Below, in pieces: positions 9,571 through 19,944 of a stretch of DNA of 64,000 nucleotides. The DNA comes from Symbiodinium natans (lineage: Eukaryota > Sar > Dinophyceae > Suessiales > Symbiodiniaceae), in NCBI GenBank assembly GCA_905221605.1, contig CAJNDS010002080.1, positions 1,269,596 through 1,333,595 on the forward strand, given 5' to 3'. Every line of letters starts with the position of its first letter. The stretch's first letter is position 1. The notes under the pieces are model-generated. The model made no database searches. It was given only the letters and a program-made list of their open reading frames with translations, and had not been told where the DNA came from. The position numbers and the translations under genes were made by a program.

Positions 9571-12500
9571 CCAGAGTGCCGGAGGTCGCTCCGCCAGCCA
9601 AAGATGCCAAAGATGCTGCCAAAGCTGCAGAGACTTGGCTGGCGGCCAGCGGCCTGGAAGGTGGCAAGATGCAAACAAAGCCCATGGAGTCGGATTTCGA
9701 TAGCCCAGGGCGGCCCCAAGGGGCTGGGCGGCTTGAGCAGCTCCGGTGGCGGCGCCGGTGGCGGCAGCGGTGCCGCTAGACCAGCAGCAGCCCGAGAAAT
9801 AAAGCGTGTAGTTGTTGCGGTCTCCGCAAGAGGGAACAGCTCCTGTGGCACTGATCCTTTACTGAGGGCGCAGGCCTGGCCAGCATTGGCAAGTCAGGTA
9901 GCCAGGCCCGATGTCCCAATGATTGTAACTCGATGCACTGCACTCCTGAATCATGCTTGCAGTTCCTGATTTCCGTTACAGGGCAGGCAGTTGATTTGCA
10001 AACAACGGGCTTTTCTCTTGTGCAAGGTTCCTGTTTCTCCATCGAGCACGGCACCACAGGCGGTTCTTCGCTTCAGGGTTGCCGCAAGAAGGACGCGACA
10101 GCAGAGCAAGTCTTGGTGAGGAGGATGATGATGACAATGACCTGGCGGGCTTCTCCGGCCTCGCCGACGCAGCAAACAAGGCCACACTGCTAAGCTTTCA
10201 GGACATGTGCAACATGTGGATGCCCCGGTTTCTCCATGAGAAAGCTGTGTGCAGGTGTGGGATGACTTGATGGCTCGCAAGGGTGGCATCAAGGTGCTCT
10301 TGTTTTAGCGATGCTGTGACAGGGTTGCTAGCTTGAGTCGTCTGCTATGATTGTTGGCTCTGTCTGACGTTGTCCAACCTCGCACGTGTTCCGACGTGTG
10401 CGAGGGAAAGCAAGACATGAACTCTCTGTTCGGCCTTGCAGAGCTGAAGGCAATGCCCTCCTAAGTCCAGGATGCTCGGGCCAAAAGCGATGCAGAGGGA
10501 AACAGAGAATGCGAGCAGGATGCTGTGGAGCGGTCCGTGAAACGGACAAATGTGCTGCAGCAGCAGGCGCGCGCCAGACGCGGACCATGCGGAGGTTGAG
10601 TTGTGAGAATGCCTTCAACCCCGCAGTCTCACAAGGTGGATGACGCTTCGTCGAACCTCGAGGACAAGCAGGCTTCCATGGAAGATCTTCGGCGGAAGAT
10701 CGAGGCCAGGACACGAAAGCGACGAAACATAGCATGCCGCCTGGGATCGCATGTCATCCTGAGTGGAAGGTAAATTGAGCTGCCATGTTTTCGGGCATAG
10801 CATGTTGAAATCTCAAGATGTTCTGACATGCTGAAGAAAGCTGCATGTTCTTGATCCCCCGTGCGCAGGCCAACACCAGCACTGCGAATGTGCACTGGAA
10901 GCTAGGCCGTGGCTCGGGTCCCTCTTGCAATCTCTTGTGTCGGTGTTGAGCTGCACAGGCGACATGGCTGTGCGACGGGGAAAAGGCTTGTGTGAGCTCA
11001 GCATGGTGCCCACGGCTCTGCTTGCACCGAGTACATGGAAAGGGAAAGCCGAAGAGACACCCGCCAGGTGCAGATGCACATCCAGCCTCCCTGCTTCGAG
11101 GCTTCGGGGACAGCTCGATGGCAGAGCACGCAGTTGAAGGCTTAAGGCAGTGACGAGATGTTTTCAGGTTCGAATGTTGAGCACCGGCACCATTGTCAGC
11201 ACAGAGTGCCCGGGCTGCGATGTACCGGATGTCGCGGGGTTTTCCAGAAAAAGGCGCATGCTACAAAGCAGGGGCTTGCACCCATCCATGTTCAGGTACG
11301 AGAAACTCGTGCCCCTCAGCTCGCAGCAGCAGGTCGCAGCACGATCAGCTCTAAAGGAGCTCGAGGAGGCAACTTGCAGAGCTTTCGCATGCTTTCGCAG
11401 TTCCTTGCTTGCTTCTTTCACACTCTCGGTGCGGAGTTGCAAGGTTTTAGGTCAACCTGCTCCTCGCCTCCTTGGCTCCTCGCCTCCTCGCCTCCTCGCC
11501 CGATGTCCCCCTAGGGTTTGGTCCCTGGAGTGCCCACAGAGAGTCCACTGGAGTTTATTCGTAAGATGTGCCCACTCCCAAAGAAAAGTCCCGCAAAGTA
11601 TCCTAGGGAATAGAGTGCCAACCCACAACAAGTCCTTGGAGGGATAAATAACAGAACGCCCGGTGAGAGTCCCGCCAATTCCCGCCACCTTTTCTTGGAG
11701 AGGAGGAACAGGAGGAGGAGAAGGGGAGGAGGAGGGGACGAGTTTGGCCACACAGCATACGTTAACTTTCCTGAAAGCGTCTGCCGTTGGCGACTCCGAC
11801 AGAAGGGGGGGGGGGGGCAGGACGGCCTAAAAAATTGCTCAAAGTAGGAAAGTAGGCTTTCAGTGCACAGGTGGGATCCATAGGCAGGCCAGCCAAAAGA
11901 AACACAAAACTTGAACAATACTTTTTTGCCGTGGAGAGATGCGAGATGTGCCGCGGAACTGCTGCCCTAAACCCTAAACCGTAAACCCCAAACCCTAACC
12001 CCAAACCCCAAACCCCAGACCCCAAACCCCAAACCCCAAACCCCAAACCCTAAACCCTAAACCACAAACCCCAAACCCTAAACCCTAAACCCTAAACCCT
12101 AAACCGCTTGTGGGGGAGGCCAAGGGGCGGCTGGCGGCCGCTGAGGAGGGCCTCTTGCAGGCCCAGGAGGAGACTCGGGGAAGCGGAAGAAAGTAGACAA
12201 ACATCAATAGAAGAATATAAGTATACAAATGTAAGCATATAGTTAAATAATCAAATAGATACATATATTTATATATGTGTATATATACAGATAGATATAG
12301 ATAATATAGATGTATACAGAAATACACACAAGTACATGAAGAAACAACAAAAATATATCTATAATCTTTTTGGTGCCCAAGGAGCTTCGGCAGCAGCACC
12401 AGAGCCTCACCGAGCAGGTGGAGGTGAAGCTGAAGGCATGGGGGCTCTGGGTGGTGTGGGGTTGCTTGCATGCCCTTGGAACCTGTTACTCGTGGACCGG

Positions 12501-12830
12501 GTGGGAGGAGCCCCTGGCACCGCCCGGTATGCCTGCTGCAAGCTTACATCATGCAAACCTGCACCGGGTCTCAGCATGCGTAGATCAGCCCAACCCAAGG
12601 ACTTTGGCTACCTCCAGAAAGCGAACGCGCAGTCGTCGAAGGTGGCATTGTGCAATTGGCCAAACCAGACTCTGGTGGCACGGTTCGCAACGCAAGTAAG
12701 AGGCGGACGCTGCGGCTTATCCAGAGGTGAAGGCAGATGTTGCATCATATGGGTTCCGGAGCCTGGGACCCTTCATCGTGTCGCAGGGGGTCAAGGAAGA
12801 CCTGCGCAAGCCAGCTGCTGCAGCTCGTGA
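9571..12830 (+). CDS. Unidentified coiled-coil protein, several exons
   Basis: A series of plus-strand exons with similar Ala/Glu/Lys/Arg-rich helical composition suggests one coiled-coil gene. Pieces that read well include VPEVAPPAKDAKDAAKAAE (about 9571-9660), a Gly-rich LGGLSSSGGGAGGGSGAARP (about 9720-9780), and an acidic GEEDDDDNDLAGFSGLADAA (about 10103-10250). Further on come DARAKSDAEGNRECEQDAVE (from 10471), VDDASSNLEDKQASMEDLRR (10638-10728), VGEAKGRLAAAEEGLLQAQE (from about 12106), KELRQQHQSLTEQVEVKLKA (about 12376-12440) and ADVASYGFRSLGPFIVSQG (from about 12732). Acceptors (cag/aag) precede most of them. The number of genes, the start and the stop are uncertain, and some joins may be wrong. 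No family is recognised. Confidence 0.42.
11965..12106. repeat. Telomere-like CCCTAAA/CCCCAAA array
   Basis: About 19 units, mixing CCCTAAA with variant CCCCAAA and CCGTAAA, lie immediately upstream of a coding-like exon. The array probably sits in an intron of the coiled-coil gene. Confidence 0.9.
12190..12365. repeat. AT-rich simple-sequence tract
   Basis: A strongly AT-rich tract with repeated tata/aata motifs, in contrast to the GC-rich flanks. It lies between two coiled-coil exons and is probably intronic. Confidence 0.7.
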
Positions 12831-12834
12831 GGTG

Positions 12835-13555
12835 CGCGCGCAATGCGCGCCGCGTCATGGGTGGATCTGGTGGGTCTTGTGAGTCGATGAGGCTTCAAAG
12901 GATCACAGTCGAGCGGATCCTGGAACTCCGGTGAGCAGCAGCAGCCTCAAGCCTTGCTCCCGTGGACATGGAGAGAGCCAGGAAGCGGAACCTTTATCTG
13001 AGGCAGCGCAGGAAACACGCTGCCTCGTCAGGCAGGATTTGGCTTCCGCCGTGTGACGATTTTGCGGTTCTTCGACTCGGTTTGACTTTCTGTAGGCACC
13101 CGGTGGGCCGGCGGGGTTTCCATCCTTCCAGGATCTCAACAGGACAGTCAGACAGTTGCTTTCAGACAGTTGGGCGACACTGCGATTGAATGGTCCTCAC
13201 ATCTTGCAGGATGCAAAAGGAGGCGCGTGTTTGCGAAAAATGGTCCAGCCGTATGCCTGCAGATTTGATGTGACTAGTTCGTCTTGCTCTGTCCGAGTTC
13301 CCGGAAGACGAGGGTGGCAATTGCTAGTGATTTTCGGGAGTTCTCGCCCGGGCACGCTAAGATTAAAGGGGGAGGGCCTGGCAAAAAATGCTTAGATTGT
13401 CAGCCTTGTGATTCTGCGGCTATGGACATGACCACGCTGTGGATGGTGTGCTCTTCATGAGCAGGGACGAGCTGACCCAAATACCCGAAGATACCCGGAG
13501 CTTTGCGCAGAAGCCCTCCGTTGTATTGTAGTGATTGCCGCAAGTACTCGTAGCA
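12835..13555. other. No firm gene; short possible exons
   Basis: Short open pieces such as TVERILEL (about 12907-12932) and FPSFQDLNRTVRQLL (about 13118-13165) have exon-like edges but no recognisable family. They may be the 3' end of the coiled-coil gene. The rest shows nothing. Confidence 0.3.
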
Positions 13556-13893
13556 CGCCGCGTCGGGTCGGGGGTAGTAAGCCGCGGCGGGGGTTAAAAC
13601 CTTTGCCCGTTTCGCCCGTCTTGCACAACACATCTGACGGGAGTAGCCCGGAAACCTCGGTGAACGGTGGGCTTGGACATGCCTTGCCTTTCACCGGCAC
13701 GAAAGCAAATAGCAAGGTCGCGTTCGCCGCGTCGGGTCGGGGGTAGTAAGCCGCGGCGGGGGTTAAAACCTTTGCCCGTTTCGCCCGTCTTGCACAACAC
13801 ATCTGACGGGAGTAGCCCGGAAACCTCGGTGAACGGTGGGCTTGGACATGCCTTGCCTTTCACCGGCACGAAAGCAAATAGCAAGGTCGCGTT
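13556..13893. repeat. 169-bp direct tandem duplication, two copies
   Basis: The segment starting cgccgcgtcgggtcgggggt at 13556 repeats at 13725 with a period of 169 bp and no difference that I can see until the right end (cgcgttcgcc against cgcgttgacc). The near identity implies a recent duplication. Long minus-strand open frames here simply repeat with the unit and carry no known motif. Confidence 0.92.
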
Positions 13894-14399
13894 GACCAAC
13901 CTTTTGATGAAGGGGGGCGTGCCAAGGTTGCATAGGCTTGAGATCCGCCAGGCAGAGGACCGGAGCAAGACAGAGGCTGCACGGGCAGCCTCATACCCGT
14001 GTCGTCCTCAGTCCTCAGTCTCTCATGTCTCGCATGCAATTTCTTGCACCTCGCGGTTCGCCGCTTTCTTTCGTCTTCACAGGGCGCCGCATGCCACGCG
14101 CGAGGTCTTCAGTAAACCGGAGGCATGGGAGATTTTTACTTGCCGACCCTCAAGTGATAAGAAGTGGCATGTCAGCATACGGAACGATCGACGCACGTTG
14201 TGAGTGCCATCGCCGATGGCCTCTCTTTTGGTTTGCTCTTTGTTGTGCAGAATCAGAGTCATGTCTTTCAGCTGCTAGGGAGCTGACCGTTCTGGGCTCC
14301 AATCTGAGGGTGTGTGTGGGATGGATCGCACACTGGCGTGGCGTGTGGCACATGGCACCTCTCGGCTGTTTCATTTGGTCAGTTTTGTAAAAGACTTAG
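13894..14399. other. No gene seen
   Basis: Overlapping open frames on both strands without consistent codon character. This is the intergenic space before the WW-domain gene. Confidence 0.35.
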
Positions 14400-16722
14400 G
14401 TCCACCGCCGCCGGCTCAGGCACCGGCCCCAGCACTGCCGGTCAGGACGCTGCATCTTCTGTGCACATGTTGTGTTAAAGTTGTGGTGAGGGAGCCCCAC
14501 GTGAGCAGCTGCACCAAGTTGTGAGGAGCCTCCCGGTCGGACCACCCCGAGCGAGATGCCATTCGTTCCGGCCAGCATGTCATGTGCGCATGGTGTGAAA
14601 TTGTGTGCATCATGCCGGTCTCGGTCGTGGAGATCCTGGCAAGGCTGGCATGCCTGGTATTCCCTCCAATACTGGAGCAGCTGGTTCTGGGGCGAAGGAG
14701 GGAAACGAGACATTGCCTGTATAGTCGTGTCTGTTCAAAGCCGAGACTGTAATGGCAGGCTTCTCTGCAGCAGGAGCGCGCAAAGCAAGAGGCATTTCTG
14801 CATCACCAGGAGGCTCAGCTACACAGGGAGGAAGCTCAGCGGCATCAGCAGCAGGAAGCACAGCGTCAGCGAGAGGAAGCAGAAAGGCAGCAAAGAGAAA
14901 GATACGAGGAGCAGCAGCGCAATCCTGGGCAAGGGCAGCCAGGGCAACCGGAGCGGCAGAAGGAGCCTGACCAGCCCCCCACAGACTGGGTTCGCTACAA
15001 GACGCCGGACGGGCAAGTTTACTACCACAATGAAAGAACGAACCATACGGTGCTGCCGGCATGAGAATGGGAGGGAGCATGTGAGTCGTGGCTGCTTGGT
15101 GTCAGCTTGCAGGCTTGGTCGCTGCCGCCAGGAGCCACCTGCCGAGACCCCGCCCAGAGCTAAGGATCCTCTTAAAGACAGAAGTTCCTCGAAGTGCAGT
15201 CGAAGTTCGCAGTCGAAGTTGGCTTTTGCACCCGCAGGCTGCACCTAGCCAACAAGGCCGCATGCGCCCTGCGCGCTGCTTGCCTTCGCTTGAGCCGTTT
15301 CGCTTTTCTCTCCGACATGCCAGGGAGCTCGCAAGCGCAGAGCAAGGAGGAAGTGACAGTCGCATTCATCAGAAAACTTGTCATGGTATGTCGTTGCACG
15401 CTGCTGTGAGGACGATCCTTTTGCTGATCTGAGGAAGCAGGAGGAGGAGCATACTGTGGACCTGTGGCCCTTTCTGTTTGTGATGCTTGACGTGGCAGGA
15501 GAACCAAAAGCAGCACGAACAATGGAAGCAGCAGGGCTCACAAGCTGCGAGCGCGTGACAGTGACTGCCCTGCCATGGCTGATTTGCACTCAGGTGGTAC
15601 CAACAGTACACGGCCTGGTACTCGCAGCAGGGTGCCGCAGGAGCAGCGGGGACGGTCGGAGCCCGAAAGCCAGACACTACCAGGCACCAATGGACCAAAA
15701 GGTCATGGGTCTTCGAAACCTGAGGCTGGCACAGAGTCCGGAAAGCAGGGCCAGCAAACTGCTGAGCGTTGCCTTCATGAATGATTGCATTGTGTGCCTT
15801 CATGCATGATCGCATTGTGCTGGCTGCAAGTGGGATCCATCTGATTCTAGGTCGGGTCAGAAGAAGCAACAGCAGCAGAAGGCCGGATCTCATTATGACA
15901 AGTGGGACTCTAACATGTCATAAAGACGAATGAGCCTTCTGGTTGACCTTTGTTCCAGGGACCACAAGGTGAACAAACCGGTTATGTACCGCCACGGGGA
16001 CCTGCGTTGCCCTGAGAAGGGCTTGAAAAGGGCCTCCACATGCCCTTGCTTTAACCCTTTTCTCGTTGCTCCCCTCTGAGAGGCACCGCCGAAGCTGGAT
16101 GCGGCCTTCGAGGACCACGCTGTGTACCAGATCAAGAGTTCCGTGCTCAAGGCGGGGCGGGGGGGGTTCCACGCGGGTCCAGCAATTCTGCGGTGGGCGC
16201 GCTACTTTTACTGGCCAGGAGATGGAGTCCATGGTTAACCAGGCCTTCCGCAGAGCTCTGCTGATACGCTGTTGCTGTTAGACACGCAGGCAGCACGCAT
16301 GGCAGCCCTTTTCATGGTCTCATTGCCATGAGTAAAAGGGACAAGTGAGTTGTACAGGTATGTACAGGTAGAAGGTCGATGTTAAGGGGATGCAAGCTGA
16401 AGCGGAGAAGTGCAGAGTCGCAGGGCCTGGAAGTTGCGAAGCGAAAGAAGGCTTTGAGGCCTGCCGCCTTGCACTTTGCTGCGCCAAGTCGAGTCCAAAA
16501 CACGTGGGATGTCGTGGAAAGTGGCAACTTCGCTGAAGGTGCCTTCAGCTAAGATGGCACCCTGACAAGAATCCGGACAAGTTAGAGGTTCGATTGGGTC
16601 TGCTGTCAGCTATGCTGACCTCTTGTCGGCTCATCTGCGTGCTCTTTCAGGTTGCCAACAGCATCTTCCAGTTCATTGAAGAGACCAAGCCGTGGTTCCT
16701 CCATGATCCGAACGCTGAGTAG
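14400..16722 (+). CDS. Gln-rich WW-domain protein, multi-exon
   Basis: The key exon begins after ttctctgcag (14771) and encodes a Gln/Glu/Arg-rich helix (QERAKQEAFLHHQEAQLHRE onward). It is followed by the first half of a WW domain: DWVRYKTPDGQVYYHNERTN. The exon ends at 15049. The next exon starts at 15113 in the same phase with AWSLPPG, supplying the second conserved Trp and the Pro, so the 63-bp intron splits the domain exactly. Later exons keep the Gln-rich style: ENQKQHEQWKQQGSQAASA (about 15500-15557), WYQQYTAWYSQQG (about 15595-15640), PPKLDAAFEDHAVYQIKSS (about 16089-16145) and EMESMVNQAFRRALL (about 16220-16265). The last exon starts at 16651 (VANSIFQFIEETKPWFLHD) and stops with TAG at 16720-16722. 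WW domains bind Pro-rich ligands. The layout recalls nuclear splicing/transcription WW proteins, but I cannot name a family. Upstream Gly/Ser exons (14400 on) are tentative. Confidence 0.78.
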
Positions 16723-16724
16723 CC

Positions 16725-17144
16725 GCCCCTAGGCCACTGGGACCCTCCGAGAGAGCCTCCGAGTACATCTGGATACCACACCTGAGCATCGACATCGCCG
16801 CAAGCTGTAGTCGTTGCGCTCCGCGCAAGCCTCCGAGCAGAGCCCGTCCAAGACGAGCCCTGGGATCCTGCGCCAAGCGCAGTGTTTCACCGAACCAGGC
16901 TCGCTCGAGGTTGACCGACATACTCTTAGGTATACCATGAACGCATGTATATCGGCACATCATGTTAGTGCATGTATACGCGTGTGAGTACATCGGGGAA
17001 GATTGGTGCATAAGCTGCCAGTTCTGTTAGTACGCCTGCTTAGGACAGCCTTTCAGGCAAGCGAGCCCAAAATGCTGCACACGTGGAGACATGATTATTA
17101 TGGCTGCAGGTTTCTTGTTTTTGCTCGTCTTCCCGTTTATATTT
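16725..17144. other. No gene seen
   Basis: Sequence between the WW-gene stop and the first telomere-like array. No coherent frame is visible. Confidence 0.4.
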
Positions 17145-17204
17145 GGGTTTAGGGTTTAGGGTTTAGGGTTTAGGGTTTAGGGTTTAGGGTTTAGGGTTTA
17201 GGGT
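17145..17204. repeat. (TTTAGGG)n telomere-like array
   Basis: Eight near-perfect TTTAGGG units in the G-rich orientation on the plus strand. Confidence 0.97.
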
Positions 17205-17303
17205 ATACCACCCCTGGGCTTCAGTATGCTGGCCCAAAGCCTGCTGCATCGCCATTCCATCCGTAGTCTTTGATGGCAGATCCGGAGGCCTGAATGGCGT
17301 CAT

Positions 17304-17350
17304 GTTTAGGGCTTAGGGCTTAGGGTTTAGGGTTTAGGGTTTAGGGTTTA
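17304..17350. repeat. (TTTAGGG)n telomere-like array, second
   Basis: Six units, the first two being the variant gcttagg, in the same orientation as the array at 17145. They are separated from it by about 100 bp of unique sequence. Confidence 0.95.
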
Positions 17351-17470
17351 GTGTGTCATGGTGCGTTCTTTGATCTGGTAGTCTTGGGGCAACCATACCC
17401 GGCCTTGAAACGCAGCATCGGACCTTATCATGTGCCTTGGATGCGAAGATGGCGAGAACGGCCATTGCAT

Positions 17471-17566
17471 CCCTAAACCCTAAACCCTAAACCCTAAACC
17501 CTAAACCCTAAACCCTAAACCCTAAACCCTAAACCCTAAACCCTAAACCCTAAACCCTAAACCCTA
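17471..17566. repeat. (CCCTAAA)n telomere-like array, opposite orientation
   Basis: About thirteen perfect CCCTAAA units, inverted with respect to the two arrays to the left. The order TTTAGGG then CCCTAAA has the polarity of two telomere ends facing each other. Confidence 0.97.
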
Positions 17567-17777
17567 TGAAGCAAACATCCAAACATCCAAGTTGGGGACC
17601 CCGCCCAGCGCCCAGCATGGACAGGCGAACAATGTGGAGCCCCAGCTGCCTTCTACAGATGCCAGGATCCCAAGCTGACGCGGCATGGAAGAAAGACATA
17701 TATGTATATATACATACATATGTATGTATGTGTTTTTGTATACACATATATGCTACCCCCCCCCCCCAGCGACCTAC

Positions 17778-17836
17778 CCTTTTTGGGCCTTTTTAGGCCT
17801 TTTTAACAAAAAATAACAAAGAAGGCCCAAAAGTCG
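17778..17836. repeat. Subterminal hairpin in the AT-rich element
   Basis: The sequence ctttttgggcctt near the left end is complementary to aaggcccaaaag at about 17822-17834, giving a short stem just inside the left terminal repeat. Confidence 0.6.
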
Positions 17837-18069
17837 CGTAGTTAATCACCGGGTAATGAAGGACAGTTACTGGGACACCCACCTCACAGACCCCGATAAG
17901 CCAGCATTGGAAGAATCTACATTTTGAATCTGAAGCGGACAATGCTGTTGTTAGATGTTTAGATCAGTGTTTTTCTATGCAAATTGTGCCTTTCAAGGGC
18001 AATTAATGTTTTGTTGAGCAACTGTTTGTACGAGGCAAAGTATTAATCAAATAGTGAAACATTTTTCTT

Positions 18070-18740
18070 GGTTCTATGCGAATTTAGCTACTAGAGTAAT
18101 TATTCAGCAAAGAGCCCAATTTGACTCAAGTGAATACTATTTAAAGGAGCATACTCAACCAAGATACGAAATAAACACCATTCTCAACCAAAAAATGGCA
18201 AAGTGTGCGTTTAAAGTGCAAATACTGTATTTATACAATTGTGTCTGTACTAGGCAAAGTATGCTCTCTGAAAAGTCCACTGAAATACCTTATGTTTACA
18301 TATTCATGAATCGGTTTTATTTTTGAAATAATCATTTTATGCGAATTTAGCTACTAGAGTAATTATTGAGCAAATAGCCCAATTTGACTCAAGTGAATAC
18401 CATTTAAAGGACCATACTCAACCAAAATACGAAAGAAGCACCATATTCAACCAAAATATGGCAAAGTGTGGTTTAAAGGGCAAATAGTGCTTTGTTGAGC
18501 AACTAATGCATTGAAACAGTTGTGTTTGTACCAGGCAAAGTATTATTGAAGTACTATCTGCAAAGTCAAATGAAACACCTTATGTTTACATATTCATGAA
18601 ACAATTTTTTTGAAGTATTCATTCTATGCGAATTTAACTACTAGAGGAATTCTTAAGCAAATAGCCCAATTTGACTCAAGTGAATACTATTTAAAGGACC
18701 ATACTCAACCAAATACGAAATAAACACTTGCGGAAATGGA
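18070..18740. repeat. Imperfect ~265-285-bp direct repeats
   Basis: The marker atgcgaatttagctactaga begins at about 18075, 18339 and, with small changes, 18625. Each is followed by a similar text (gagcaaatagcccaatttga, then actcaagtgaata) and the later cttatgtttacatattcatg. This makes about two and a half diverged copies of a unit within the AT-rich element. Confidence 0.85.
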
Positions 18741-19454
18741 AACGGTTCTACCTACATAACAATGAGACAAAGATTGCTGAAGTATTCACTAAAGACCACT
18801 TATATACTATGTCTGAAAAGCACAATTTGCATGAGCAAGCTTAAAAATGCACAATAATGGAAATAGAAGCGGTTCTACTTACATAACGATGAAACAAAGA
18901 TGTCTGAAGTATTCAATAAAGACCACATATATACTATGCTTGAAAAACGCAACTTGCACAAGCAGGCTTAAAAAACGCACAAGAATCCTAGAAAAGTACT
19001 TAGTGAAGGCCATACACAAGCAAATTCACAAATACATAAAAACATCCAAAAGCGCAAGCTTTTCAGGAGAATCTCTGGTAAAGTTTGGATTATAGGGTTT
19101 TGGGGTATTCCTGGACGAGTAGGCGTCACTTTTTAAGCAAACAATTCTAAGCAATAAATGCTTTTTCTCAAGACAAGTATTGCAAATGCTGCTTCTAGAT
19201 AATTAATCGCATTTACCAGGCAAATATTATCCATGCGAATTGAGCTACCAGAGCACCAAGTAATGGCTGAATAAGGTCTGCTACACTTGAGTACAATCAA
19301 AAGATGCACTAAACACTAGCGGCTCTACTTACATAATAACGAAACAAATAGTTCTGAAGCACTAGAAAGACCACTTGTATACTATTTCTGAAAAGCACAA
19401 TTAGCATAAGCACACTTAAAAATGCATAGTTGTTGCCTCGTGACCGTGAAGGCG

Positions 19455-19735
19455 AACCAAAAAGCCAAAATACCAAAACCAAAAAACCAAAAATACCAAA
19501 ACCAAAAAAACCAAAAAAACCAAAACCAAAAAAACCAAAAATACCAAAAAAACCAATTTTCCGGGACTCTTGGAGAAGCCTCATAGGGATTTCCTGAGAG
19601 CCCCGGAAAATTGGTTTTTTTTGGTATTTTTGTTTTTTTTGGTTTTGTTTTTTTTGGTTTTTTGGTTTTGTTTTTTTTGGCTTTTTTGGTTTTGGTTTTT
19701 TGGTTTTTTTGGTTTTGGTATTTTTGGTTTTTCTA
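19455..19735. repeat. Long foldback (inverted repeat) of CCAAAAA / TTTTTGG
   Basis: The left arm (about 19455-19566) is built of ccaaaa, ccaaaaa and taccaaaa words and ends accaattttccggga. The right arm (about 19602-19735) starts ccccggaaaattggt and runs through ggttttt words. The loop between is about 35 bp. The arms are complementary over more than 100 nt with small slips, so the strand could fold into a long hairpin. Confidence 0.88.
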
Positions 19736-19944
19736 CTGTCCCGTGTATGCGATTTTAGTTGTATTTTAGTCTGCGCCCTAGGAAATACGCTATATTGCAC
19801 ACCGAGTTTGCTTGCAGTGCAGCTGGGTGACTTGAGACAAGGCGAAAAAGGGTAGGTCACTGGGGGGGGGGGGGTACCACATATATATATATACATATAT
19901 ATACGCATATATATATATATATATTTATATTTATATTATATATC

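Larger units (their letters stand above)
17752..19877. mobile_element. AT-rich element with terminal inverted repeats
   Basis: A 2.1-kb block that is much richer in A/T than all its surroundings is bounded by inverted repeats. The left end is a run of 12 C followed by agcgacctaccctttttgg (17756-17786). The right end is cgaaaaagggtaggtcact followed by 13 G (19843-19874). Apart from one mismatch (C/T) these are reverse complements for about 30 bp, counting the homopolymer. Both ends are flanked by alternating AT-rich sequence (left from about 17698, right to about 19935). Inside are imperfect 265-285-bp direct repeats and a long foldback. I see no transposase or other known protein; the longest inner frames are low complexity. 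A non-autonomous DNA transposon or foldback element is the best reading. Confidence 0.6.

Noticed and set aside
13455-13968. Long overlapping minus-strand open frames
   Set aside because: They repeat with the 169-bp tandem duplication and have no recognisable domain, so I did not call a gene.
17820-19430. AT-rich block as a mitochondrial or plastid insertion
   Set aside because: I recognise no cox1, cox3, cob, rRNA fragment or plastid gene in any frame, and inverted repeats define its borders as a single element.
19309-19908. 199-codon minus-strand open frame rich in Lys, Pro and Gln
   Set aside because: It reads through the CCAAAAA/TTTTTGG foldback and the homopolymer end of the element. 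The composition comes from the repeat, not from a protein.
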